From: Pseudomonas sediminis
GTDB taxonomy: Bacteria; Pseudomonadota; Gammaproteobacteria; Pseudomonadales; Pseudomonadaceae
NCBI RefSeq assembly: GCF_039555755.1
Contig: NZ_CP154631.1
Coordinates: 868,001-932,000, forward strand
Length of the DNA stretch: 64,000 bases
Reading direction: 5' to 3'
The notes under the pieces were generated by a model. That model did not search any database, was not told the DNA's origin, and saw nothing but the letters and a program-made list of their open reading frames with translations. The position numbers were made by a program, and so were the translations under genes. Numbering within the stretch: position 1 is the first letter of the stretch; each line of letters starts with the position of its first letter. Positions 45,647 to 53,767 of this stretch are shown in pieces.

Positions 45647-45829
45647 TTAGAGACTGCAGGTCTTCGCCAGCAATTCTTGGCTCACTGCCTTGGATTCGAT
45701 GCGCCGCTCAATCTCGCGATCATACTGCCGAACGCGCTCGTAGCTCGCTTCGTTACGCTGAATGCGTACGTGCGAATCCACGTCATCACGGCGGTTGTTG
45801 GCAAGGTCGATCAGGGCTTTCAGGCTCAT
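45647..45829 (-). CDS. small hypothetical charged protein (60 aa)
   Basis: This 60-residue protein starts at ATG 45829 (MSLKALIDLANNRR), preceded by GAGAAG. It is rich in Arg, Glu and Asp and predicted to be helical (YERVRQYDREIERRIESKAV). It lies directly upstream of the terminator hairpin that separates it from the protease-like gene, in the same direction. It could be a small regulator or antitoxin-like partner; no family is known. Confidence 0.45.
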   Translation of the reverse strand: MSLKALIDLANNRRDDVDSHVRIQRNEASYERVRQYDREIERRIESKAVSQELLAKTCSL

Positions 45830-46129
45830 AGCTTCTCTCAAGAAACAGGCACAGAATGATTACAAGGTAGCAGCGTAGATTCGTTCAACACAATAGGAAT
45901 GCAATCAACTGCAATCTAGTGGACGAAGGCATCGTAGACACGGAACGCAAAACGGTCACGGATTATACAGACAAAATTAGACCACGAAAGCCCGCTGATC
46001 GGAGCTCAGACTACGCTCGCTTAGCCTACGTCTCACTAAAAAGGCGACTGGCTCACTGAACGCAGAGAGTAGACGAACGCGTAGAAAGCGCAAACGACTC
46101 CTACGACGTCCCTTACCAAGGAAAGGCAG
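45830..46129. other. intergenic stretch between the small ORF and hrpB
   Basis: About 300 bases with no gene, repeat or promoter that I can defend. The boundary between the NTase/protease segment and the hrpB gene lies at its right end. Confidence 0.4.
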
Positions 46130-48646
46130 TCATTTCCTAGGCTTCGCGCGAGCAGTAGGTTCAGCCTGCATTGGATCATCAGGCCACCAATGCTTAGGGT
46201 ACCGCCCCTTCAGATCCTTCTTCACATCTATATAGGTGTTCGCCCAGAAGCTAGCTAGATCCTGAGTCACCTGCACCGGCCTGCGAGCTGGCGATAGAAG
46301 ATGCAGAAGAACCCCCTGACGCCCACCTGCAATGCGCGGCGTCTCAGCCAGTCCAAACAGCTCCTGCAGGCGCACAGCGAGCACAGGCGGATGCTCTGAG
46401 TAATCCAGGGCGATGCGCGACCCCGAGGGCACCTCGAGCGCTTTAGGTGCCAACTCATCGAGACGTTGCGGCAGCGGCCAGGCCAACAGGCCCAGCAGAA
46501 TGCTCGGCAGATCTAAGTTGGCGAAATGACTGAGGCGGCTCACCTTTGATAGGTAAGGTGCAAGCCACGCATCCAGCGAACTCAGTAATGCAGCATCTGA
46601 GAGGTCAGGCCACTCGCTCTCACCTTTCTGCTCCAGGTCTAGCTTGCGCAGAAGAGCCACTCGCGACTGCCACTGCCGGAGCTCAGGCGTCCAAGGAAGC
46701 AGCTCTATCCCCTTGCGTCGCACCAGACCAGTTAGAGCCTTCGAGCGGGCCTCCTCATCAAGGCTAGGCAATGCCGTGCGGCTCAGCACAAGCTCTCCAA
46801 CGCGCCGCTGCCTCTCAGCCTTAAGCACACCTTCGCGCTCGTCCCATTCGAGTTCGTCCCGCTGGGTTACCTGCTCTGCCAGAACAGTGTCGAATAGAGA
46901 AGCATCGAGCGCTGCTGCCAGGTAGATACGCTCTTCACGCTGTCCTTGCCGGCTACCCAGATCTGCGATCACGAGCCATGGCTCTTTCATCAGCGCATCT
47001 GGCTCGCCGAACTGTGCAGCGCGACCATTCGCTAGCCTGTAGTTGCCTCCACCATCACGACGCTGAAGAGCAACACGATCTGGATAAGCGAATGCTAGGA
47101 GCGCACCTAACCAGCGAGGATGATCGGGGTCGGCCACCGGCTCTGATGCCGGCCCTCGTAGGTAGCCTCGAAATTGCCTTGCGAGCTGACGCGCACGCTG
47201 TACGGCTCCACGGCTAGCGCGCGATCCGGGCTCACTACTCATCGCTGTAATGCGATCATGTAGATCAGCGCCGGCACCACGAAGGATGTCCTTCTCGCCA
47301 AGCAGTGCAGCGACATCGCAGGCCAGGTTTCCAAGCCCAAGTGCCTGGCCGCGCAAGAGCAAATGAGCGATTCGCGGATGGGTCGGCAGCTCCGCCATAG
47401 CTTGGCCATGAGAAGTGATAGCGCCGCGATCATCGAAAGCGCCAAGGCGGAGGAGCAGGTCTCGAGCTTGGGCGAATGCTGCTGCAGGTGGAGCATCCAG
47501 CCAGGCGAGGTCACTAGGCTCTACCCCCCAGCGTGCGAGCTGTAGTGCGAGGCCGGAGAGATCCGCTTGGAGAATCTCCGCAGTGTCGAAGGCAGCGAGC
47601 TGGTCATGTTGCGCTTCTGACCAGAGTCGGTAGCACACACCAGGTTCAAGGCGCCCTGCCCGACCGGCACGCTGAGTAGCGGCAGCTCGCGAGACGCGTT
47701 GGGTGTCTAGTCGGGTCATGCCGCTCACTGGATCGAAGCGAGGAACTCGAGCCAGGCCGGCATCCACCACCACCCGCACGCCGTCGATGGTCAGGCTGGT
47801 TTCAGCAATGTTGGTCGCCAGCACTACTTTGCGTTTGCCGGTAGGCGCAGGCTCAATAGCCGCCCGCTGGGCGGAGAGGTCGAGCTCGCCATGAAGCGGA
47901 CAAAGCAGGACATCGCTGCGCCCATCAAGCTGCTCTTTCAACTGATCGTGGACGCGACGGATCTCGGCCTGACCAGGAAGGAATACCAGGATGCTTCCAG
48001 ACTGCTTGTTGATTGCGGTCAAGCAGGTGTCCGTGACTCTCGCATCGATACGCTCGCCAGGCTGATATGGGCTCCCCCATACCGTTGATACCGGGTACAT
48101 CCTTCCTTCACTGGTGACCACAGGCGCTTCATTCAGCAGCTTCGAAAGGCGAGCACCTTCCAGCGTTGCGGACATCAGAAGCAGCTTTAATGGCGGCTCG
48201 TCGCGCAACAGCTCACGGCCATTCAGGCATAGAGCCAGTGCAAGGTCAGAGTCGAGGTTTCGCAGGTGGTACTCATCGAAGATGACGACGCCCACCCCAT
48301 CCAGCGCCGGATCATCCTGGAGGCGGCGGGCCAAGATACCTTCAGTAACGACTTCAATCTGGGTGCTCGGGCCAACTTTGCTTTCAAGGCGAATGCGGTA
48401 GCCGACAGTCTCTCCAACCTTCTCTCCCAGCTCACTCGCTAAGCGCTCAGCTGCCGCTCGAGCAGCCAATCGACGAGGCTCAAGCATTAGGATTTTCTGG
48501 TCGCCAAGCCAAGGTTCATTTAACAACGCCAAGGGCACCCGAGTGGTCTTGCCCGCACCAGGCGGAGCTTCAAGGATCACTTCGTTGCGCTTGGCCAAGG
48601 CCTCTCGTAAGTCTGGCAAAACGAGGTCAATAGGTAGAGAAATCAT
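46130..48646 (-). CDS. hrpB: ATP-dependent helicase HrpB (complete, imported-looking allele)
   Basis: This 838-residue DExH-box helicase starts at ATG 48646 with GGAG seven bases upstream. It has motif [16 protein letters not shown], motif II IFDEYH (DExH with Tyr), motif III MSATLEG, motif V LATNIAETSLTI and motif VI QRAGRAGR; the HrpB-specific C-terminal domain follows and ends QAEPTARAKPRK. Its codons are visibly less GC-rich than those of the hrpB fragment beside it (49265-48884), so it is a different allele. It probably supplies HrpB function in place of the broken native gene. HrpB is a non-essential RNA-helicase-family protein in most bacteria. Confidence 0.93.
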   Translation of the reverse strand: MISLPIDLVLPDLREALAKRNEVILEAPPGAGKTTRVPLALLNEPWLGDQKILMLEPRRLAARAAAERLASELGEKVGETVGYRIRLESKVGPSTQIEVVTEGILARRLQDDPALDGVGVVIFDEYHLRNLDSDLALALCLNGRELLRDEPPLKLLLMSATLEGARLSKLLNEAPVVTSEGRMYPVSTVWGSPYQPGERIDARVTDTCLTAINKQSGSILVFLPGQAEIRRVHDQLKEQLDGRSDVLLCPLHGELDLSAQRAAIEPAPTGKRKVVLATNIAETSLTIDGVRVVVDAGLARVPRFDPVSGMTRLDTQRVSRAAATQRAGRAGRLEPGVCYRLWSEAQHDQLAAFDTAEILQADLSGLALQLARWGVEPSDLAWLDAPPAAAFAQARDLLLRLGAFDDRGAITSHGQAMAELPTHPRIAHLLLRGQALGLGNLACDVAALLGEKDILRGAGADLHDRITAMSSEPGSRASRGAVQRARQLARQFRGYLRGPASEPVADPDHPRWLGALLAFAYPDRVALQRRDGGGNYRLANGRAAQFGEPDALMKEPWLVIADLGSRQGQREERIYLAAALDASLFDTVLAEQVTQRDELEWDEREGVLKAERQRRVGELVLSRTALPSLDEEARSKALTGLVRRKGIELLPWTPELRQWQSRVALLRKLDLEQKGESEWPDLSDAALLSSLDAWLAPYLSKVSRLSHFANLDLPSILLGLLAWPLPQRLDELAPKALEVPSGSRIALDYSEHPPVLAVRLQELFGLAETPRIAGGRQGVLLHLLSPARRPVQVTQDLASFWANTYIDVKKDLKGRYPKHWWPDDPMQAEPTARAKPRK

Positions 48647-48883
48647 CGAGGCTCCCAAATCAGGGATGCAGTATATGCTGGGTGCTAAGAGATGATTTTG
48701 ACTTGAGGTCGGCAGCCAGGAGCAGTGAGCTAGCGGTGCGCACCATCAACGGACAGGAAGATCGAGAGCGGAAGCGGAAGCTGAGGCAGGAGCAGGAGCA
48801 GGAGCAGGAGCATCAAAGCCTTGTGGGCTTTGATTGAAAAGCCTGACAAGCAAGAGCAAAAGGAGAACTAATCAGCAAATCAT
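48647..48883. other. junction sequence with GCAGGA microsatellite and hairpin
   Basis: Between the two hrpB alleles lie a run of about five AGGAGC units (48785-48810) and a stem-loop ATCAAAGCC / GGCTTTGAT (48812-48834). No gene is supported. The frame of the broken hrpB reads through this junction and stops at 48813. Confidence 0.55.
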
Positions 48884-49265
48884 GAAACTCATCGAAGATC
48901 ACCAGGCCGATGCCATCCAGCGCCGGATCATCCTGCAGGCGACGGGCGAGAATGCCTTCGGTGACCACCTCGATACGGGTGTTTGGCCCGACCTTGCTGT
49001 CCAGACGAATGCGATAGCCGACCGTCTCGCCGACACGCTCGCCCAGCTCGCTGGCCAGGCGCTCAGCCGCTGCTCGCGCTGCCAGGCGGCGCGGTTCGAG
49101 CATGAGGATGGTTTGCCCGGCCAGCCAGGGCGCGTCGAGCAGCGCCAGCGGCACGCGGGTGGTCTTGCCGGCGCCGGGCGGCGCCTCCAGCACCACTTCG
49201 TGGCGGGCGCTCAGTGCATCGCGCAAATCAGGCAGCAGCGAATCGATCGGCAGGGTGTTCATCAT
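48884..49265 (-). pseudogene. hrpB: native hrpB 5' fragment, broken in the DEFH motif
   Basis: The first 127 codons of a GC-rich hrpB (ATG 49265 behind GGAGAA) match the complete copy residue for residue over [35 protein letters not shown] and [16 protein letters not shown]. Similarity ends exactly in motif II (VIFDEFH); the frame then reads unrelated residues ([13 protein letters not shown]) to a stop at 48813. It still has a good start signal, so a useless short protein could be made. This is the border between accessory DNA and host chromosome. Confidence 0.9.
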
Positions 49266-49410
49266 TTCTCCACAGCAGGCCAGCGATTATAAAGCAGCCG
49301 CGATGCGGCGAACCGCCAGCGCTGCCGCCGGTCTTATCGACAACCGCTGCAACCCGCGGCTTTGCAATGGCGAACTGCTATAGTTGCGCCACTTTTTCCA
49401 GGAGGTGCTC

Positions 49411-49830
49411 ATGCGCACGAAATCCCGCGTCATCGCTGGCGTTGTCGCCGCTACCCTGCTCACTCAACTGACCGCCTGTGGATCGATCTTCTACCCGGAT
49501 CGTCGTGGCCAGATCGAAGGCAAGATCGACCCAGCGATTGCCGTAGCAAACGCCGTCGGTCTGCTGTTCTATGTAATTCCCGGCCTGATCGCCTTCGCCG
49601 TGGACTTCGCCACCGGCGCCATCTACCTGCCCGAAGGGCAGACCGTTCAAGTCGACCCGCAACAGCTGCAGAAGCTGATCGGCGAAGACGGCAAGGTCGA
49701 CCAGTACGCGCTCAAGACGCTGATCGAAACCAGCACCGGCCACCAACTGCCGCTCGATGATCCGCGCCTGATCCAGCACAGCGGCAGCGCCGAGCAATTG
49801 GCGGCCTACGGCCTGCGTCCGGCGGCCTGA
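49411..49830 (+). CDS. small lipoprotein of unknown function
   Basis: This 139-residue protein starts at ATG 49411 behind CAGGAGG. The signal peptide ends with a lipobox, LTAC, so Cys20 should be lipidated. A second hydrophobic stretch (VGLLFYVIPGLIAFAVDFAT) follows, then a soluble region with PEGQTVQVDPQQLQKLI. It is a conserved Pseudomonas protein, often wrongly labelled polyribonucleotide nucleotidyltransferase in databases; nothing here supports that activity. It lies 4 bp upstream of fieF and is probably co-transcribed. Confidence 0.8.
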   Translation: MRTKSRVIAGVVAATLLTQLTACGSIFYPDRRGQIEGKIDPAIAVANAVGLLFYVIPGLIAFAVDFATGAIYLPEGQTVQVDPQQLQKLIGEDGKVDQYALKTLIETSTGHQLPLDDPRLIQHSGSAEQLAAYGLRPAA

Positions 49831-49834
49831 CCCC

Positions 49835-50716
49835 ATGCACAACCCGCAGCATGCCCGGCTGATGCGCCTGGCCACCCGCGCAGCGCTGACCGTAGCGCTG
49901 ACACTGGTGCTGGCCAAGGCGATTGCCTGGTGGCTGAGCGGTTCGGTCAGCCTGCTGGCCGGCCTCACCGATTCGCTGCTCGATAGCGCCGCCTCGCTGA
50001 TCAACCTGATCGCCGTGCACTTCGCCCTGCGCCCGGCCGACGAGGATCACCGCTACGGTCACGGCAAAGCCGAAGCCCTGGCCGGGCTGGGTCAGGCACT
50101 GTTCATCGGCGTCAGCGCTGTGCTCATCGGCCTGCAGGGCATCGAACGCCTGCAATCTCCACAACCGCTGGAGGCCGAAGGCGTTGGCATCGCCGTCATG
50201 CTGCTGTCGCTGGGATTGACCGTCGTCCTGCTGACCTTTCAACGCAAGGTGGTGCGCGAGACCGGTTCTACCGCGATTCACGCCGACTCGCTGCACTACC
50301 GATCCGACATCCTGCTCAACAGCAGCATTCTGCTCGCCCTGTTGTTGACCCGCTTCGGCTGGTTGCAGATGGATGCGATCTTCGCCATCGGTATCGCCTT
50401 CTACATCTTCTGGAGCGCCATCAGCATCGTACGCGGCGCGGTGGCCGTGCTGATGGACGAGGAGTTGCCCAGCGAAACCACTCAGCACATGTACGCGCTG
50501 GCCAATGCCGTACCTGGCGTACTGGGCTCGCATGACCTGCGCACACGCATTTCCGGCACGCGCTGGTTCGTTCAGTTGCACTTGGAGTTGCCGGGCGAGA
50601 TGAGCCTGTCCGACGCGCATGCGCACTGCGAGGCCGTGGAAAAGGCCATTCACGCGCATTACCCACGCGCCGAAGTGCTGGTGCACGCCGACCCGCAGGA
50701 AGTGGTCCAGCACTGA
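49835..50716 (+). CDS. fieF: FieF/YiiP cation diffusion facilitator (Fe/Zn efflux)
   Basis: This 293-residue inner-membrane antiporter of the CDF family has six predicted helices. The site-A aspartates are in TDSLLDSAASL, and HRYGHGKAEALAGLGQA is a FieF hallmark. The C-terminal cytoplasmic domain has the metal ligands H..H..D around LHLELPGEMSLSDAHAHCEAV and HADP. It exports Zn2+ or Fe2+ in exchange for protons. Confidence 0.93.
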   Translation: MHNPQHARLMRLATRAALTVALTLVLAKAIAWWLSGSVSLLAGLTDSLLDSAASLINLIAVHFALRPADEDHRYGHGKAEALAGLGQALFIGVSAVLIGLQGIERLQSPQPLEAEGVGIAVMLLSLGLTVVLLTFQRKVVRETGSTAIHADSLHYRSDILLNSSILLALLLTRFGWLQMDAIFAIGIAFYIFWSAISIVRGAVAVLMDEELPSETTQHMYALANAVPGVLGSHDLRTRISGTRWFVQLHLELPGEMSLSDAHAHCEAVEKAIHAHYPRAEVLVHADPQEVVQH

Positions 50717-50779
50717 CCGCAAGGTCCTGCCCCGCCTTTCGGCACGACTCAGGCAACGGAAATTTCAGGCAATAAAAAA

Positions 50780-50795
50780 GGGGCCTTGCGGCCCC
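50780..50795 (-). terminator. intrinsic terminator, oriented leftward
   Basis: GGGGCC and GGCCCC pair around TTGC. The run of A before it on the plus strand becomes a U-tract for transcription on the minus strand. No minus-strand protein gene is upstream of it, which points to a non-coding transcript from the 50,800-51,000 region; it can also serve fieF. Confidence 0.75.
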
Positions 50796-50995
50796 CTCGG
50801 GGAATCTGTCCGGTGCTGGCGATGTTGTCGCCGCTTTCGTCGCCTGCCTGGTTGGGCAGTGCGGACCCGGGTGCCGGTGCGGTCCGGTAGGACCGTCGGC
50901 GCCGGCTCACCTGGTTGGGCGAGGCCGGTAGGACTTGTCGTCCGGGCCGTGAAACTGAGAGAAAGCTTACGCCCGCCGCGCCGAAATAAGATTGC
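50796..50995 (-). ncRNA. candidate small RNA between fieF and the Lrp-type gene
   Basis: This GC-rich segment has no protein frame. It contains internal repeats (CCTGGTTGGGC twice and CCGGTAGGAC twice) that can fold, and ends in a minus-strand terminator at 50780-50795. AT-rich DNA to its right (50990-51040) could hold a leftward promoter. The prediction is structural only, and no known RNA family is assigned. Confidence 0.35.
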
Positions 50996-51081
50996 TAATA
51001 TTGCTTACAAATTTACCAATTGCGCAATTTACAACTAAAGGAGCACTATCTGGCGCAATCAAATAATGAGCCAGATAAAAA

Positions 51082-51561
51082 ATGGACAAACTCGACCGTT
51101 ACGACCTGAATATTCTCGCCGAATTGCAGCGCAACGCTGCCCTGTCCAACCAGGAACTCGCCGAACGTATCGGCCTCTCGCCATCGCCCTGCTCGCGCCG
51201 AGTCAAGCAGCTGGAAGACGACGGCTACATCACCGGCCAGGTCGCCCTGCTCGACCGCAAGAAGCTCGGCCTGAGCCTGACCGCCTACGTGCTGATCGGC
51301 ATGGACCGGCACACACCGGAGCGCTTCGAACACTTTCAGGATGAAATCCGCAAATGCCCGGAAGTGCTGGAATGCTGCCTGGTCACCGGTATGGACGCTG
51401 ACTACCAGCTCAAGGTGGTAGTGCCGGACATGGATCATTACCAGAAGCTGCTGCTAGGCACCCTGACCCGTATCGATGGAGTATCCAGCGTGCGTTCGAG
51501 CTTCGTGCTGCAGCAGATTCTGTCCAGCACGCAGTTGCCGTTGCAGCACCTGCGCGACTGA
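51082..51561 (+). CDS. Lrp/AsnC-family transcriptional regulator
   Basis: This 159-residue protein has the N-terminal winged helix-turn-helix DRYDLNILAELQRNAALSNQ ... ERIGLSPSPCSRRVKQLE and a C-terminal RAM ligand-binding fold (VLECCLVTGMDADYQLKVVV). It is an amino-acid-responsive regulator of the Lrp class. The AT-rich upstream region may contain its own binding sites. Confidence 0.9.
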   Translation: MDKLDRYDLNILAELQRNAALSNQELAERIGLSPSPCSRRVKQLEDDGYITGQVALLDRKKLGLSLTAYVLIGMDRHTPERFEHFQDEIRKCPEVLECCLVTGMDADYQLKVVVPDMDHYQKLLLGTLTRIDGVSSVRSSFVLQQILSSTQLPLQHLRD

Positions 51562-51652
51562 AAGTCGCAGGGTGAAACGGATCATGCCGCGCCCTGGGTC
51601 AGGCCGCGTATAATTTTCGCCCTGCGTTTTCCCTGCGAATCAACGAGGCACC

Positions 51653-51871
51653 ATGGAAACCGAACAATTTGAAGCCCTGATGATGTACGTTCTGGTGGGC
51701 GGCCTGATGCTGTTCATGTTCTTCATCATCTGGGACCTAGCGAAGAAGTCCAAGGCCGGCCGCCTCGGTACCGCCATCCTGTTCCTCGGCCTGGGCCTGT
51801 GCCTGTTCGCCTTCCTCGCCAAGCCGATCATCACCTACATTATCGAGACCGCGCGCGGCATTCACGGCTGA
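51653..51871 (+). CDS. DUF2788 small membrane protein
   Basis: This 72-residue protein has two membrane helices (VLVGGLMLFMFFIIWDLAK, LFLGLGLCLFAFLAKPIIT) joined by a short cytoplasmic basic loop. It matches the DUF2788 family of Pseudomonas. Function unknown. It lies between the Lrp-type and globin genes in the same direction. Confidence 0.8.
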   Translation: METEQFEALMMYVLVGGLMLFMFFIIWDLAKKSKAGRLGTAILFLGLGLCLFAFLAKPIITYIIETARGIHG

Positions 51872-51940
51872 CCCAGCCAGCCAACGTAATCAATCCAGGC
51901 CGCCGCAAACGCGGCCTTCAGCCCACTCAAGGAGTGACAC

Positions 51941-52333
51941 ATGAGCGCCGCCAATCTGGTGATGCAAAGCTATGGACGCTGCTGCGCCAGCCCGGACTTC
52001 TTCGACAGTTTCTACCGCCACTTCCTCGCCAGCTCGCCGCTGATTCGCGAGAAATTCGTCGACACCGACATGAGCGCGCAGAAGCAGCTGTTGCGTCAGG
52101 GCATCCTCAACCTGGTGATGCACGCCCGCGGCATGCCTGACACCAAGCTGCGCGCCCTCGGCGAATCGCACTCGCGGGAGCGCCTGGACATTCGTCCCGA
52201 GCTGTACGACCTGTGGCTCGACGCGCTGTTGCTGACCATCGGCGAACACGACAAGGAATGCGACGCAGACGTGCGCCAGGCCTGGCGTGAAGTGCTGAAC
52301 AAAGGTATCGCCGTGATCAAGGCCGGTTATTGA
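51941..52333 (+). CDS. bacterial single-domain globin
   Basis: This 130-residue globin has helices A-C in MSAANLVMQSYGRCCASPDF and FFDSFYRHFLASSPLIREKF. The proximal histidine (F8) is in LGESHSRERLDI. The C-terminal helices are LYDLWLDALLLTI and VRQAWREVLNKGIAVIK. Such globins bind O2 or NO via haem. A clear AAGGAGTGA ribosome-binding site precedes the ATG. Confidence 0.85.
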   Translation: MSAANLVMQSYGRCCASPDFFDSFYRHFLASSPLIREKFVDTDMSAQKQLLRQGILNLVMHARGMPDTKLRALGESHSRERLDIRPELYDLWLDALLLTIGEHDKECDADVRQAWREVLNKGIAVIKAGY

Positions 52334-52339
52334 TTCAGG

Positions 52340-53702
52340 TCATGCTTGCTTGACGGGCAGCAGGATACTTAACGTGCTGGCTTGTCCATCGGCGAAAGCA
52401 ACGCGGCCACCGGCGTTCTCCACGATACGGCGAACGATGGCCAAGCCAAGCCCGGTCCCTTCGCTACCCTGGCAGCACTTGCTGAAACGCTGGAACATTG
52501 CTTCCCGCTGATCTTGTGCGACCCCCTCACCCTGGTCGCAAACCTCAATGACGACATTCCCGGCGGACTTCCGCCCCCGCACCCGGACTGTCCCAGCGCC
52601 ATGCAGCAGGGCATTCTCCAACACGTTGAGCATCACCTCGCGTAATTCATCGTGATTACCCCGGCAAACCAAGCCATCCTCAACGTCAACGCTCAGCTCA
52701 CGATCCCTGACCTCGAACAAGGGCAGCATGCTCGCCACTGACTCACGGATCACACGTGACACGCGACTCGTCTGCTCGCCCCTCTGCTGCGTACCCGCCA
52801 TTCCCTCCTGGCGCGCCAGTTCGAGCAGTTGCCCGACCAAACGACGCATCTGACGCATTTCACGCTCCAAGGCCGGCCAATCCGGGCGTTCACTCTCGCG
52901 AGCCTCCTGCATGCGCAGGTCGAGCACTGTAAGTGGCGTGCGTAGTTCGTGAGCCGCATCCGCCACGAAACGACGTTCACCAGCAAAGGCCTCAGCCAGA
53001 CGATCGAGTGCTCGATTGGCCGCGTCGGCTAAGGGCCGGATTTCCACGGGCAAATTGGTGAGAGGGATACGTCGGTTCAATTCCCCAGGCCCAATGGAAG
53101 CAGCCAGATCGGCAGCACGCCTCACCGGCCGCAACGTCCAGTTGAGTAACCAGAGGATCAACAGCACTGACAACAGACCCAGCGGCAGCATGATCAAGAG
53201 GCTCTGCCGTAGACGTTCGAGCAGCAGACGATCAATCGTCCCGCGCTCTTTCGCATCGTTGCGCGTCACCATCAACGTCGCACCATCAGGCAGGCGCACC
53301 GGAACATTGATCACACGCCCACCGATTGGGCTCCAGCGCCACCAGCGACTTCCCTGCTCCAACATGGCAGTACGCAAACGGCTTGGTCGATCCAGGTTTT
53401 CCGAGAACCACAGCACTTCTCCCTGCGCCGAATAAAGGGTGTAGCCCAATGGCTCCCCGGCATAACTGAGCGGCAGGCGGCCCATGTCGTTCTCGTCCCG
53501 TATCCCCTCGGTGACGGCATGCGCCTGAAGCTCCAGCATCGTCCTTCGCAGCTCGTCACGAGTGCCGTAGAGGTGAATAGCGAGGTTGCCGAAGCCCAAT
53601 GCGAACACCAGCAACAGAGCAACCAGGATGCGCAGGCGCAAGCTTCTCCGCGTCGGATTAGTTCTCTCCCCCGTCAGGTTGGCGTCAGCAATCGCTGGCA
53701 TA
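52340..53702 (-). CDS. sensor histidine kinase of the iron-uptake cluster
   Basis: This sensor kinase is about 453 residues from ATG 53702; a longer frame goes to 53728. A first membrane helix (ILVALLLVFALGFGNLAIHL) and a periplasmic domain (residues 45-165) lead to a second helix (LLIMLPLGLLSVLLILWLL) and a HAMP region. The H-box is FVADAAHELRTPLTVLDLRM, with the ATP lid N-box LNVLENALLHG and GTGLGLAIVRRI. It resembles PfeS/PirS-type partners of ferric-siderophore receptors. It is divergent from the receptor gene, and the matching regulator lies beyond that gene. Confidence 0.88.
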
Positions 53703-53715
53703 GTCGCCGCCCAAA

Positions 53716-53734
53716 ATAATGAGATCACTTATCA
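53716..53734 (+). promoter_or_regulatory. Fur-box-like site between the kinase and the receptor
   Basis: AATAATGAGATCACTTATC matches the 19-bp Fur consensus at about 13 positions and lies in the divergent promoter region, 33 bp upstream of the receptor start. Confidence 0.5.
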
Positions 53735-53767
53735 TTTGTATTATCCATTAAGGGGAGTTCAGCAATA

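Noticed and set aside
48785..48810. Tandem AGGAGC units as possible CRISPR or origin iterons
   Set aside because: Six-base perfect tandem units are a microsatellite; there is no replication gene nearby.
1..48880. An intact conjugative element
   Set aside because: No relaxase, type IV secretion or coupling-protein gene is present, only small genes usually found on such elements.
49411..49830. Polyribonucleotide nucleotidyltransferase label sometimes used for this lipoprotein
   Set aside because: The protein has a lipobox and 139 residues and none of the RNase PH, KH or S1 domains of PNPase.
49712..50722. Minus-strand frame of 336 aa
   Set aside because: Antisense to fieF, which has the full CDF motif set.
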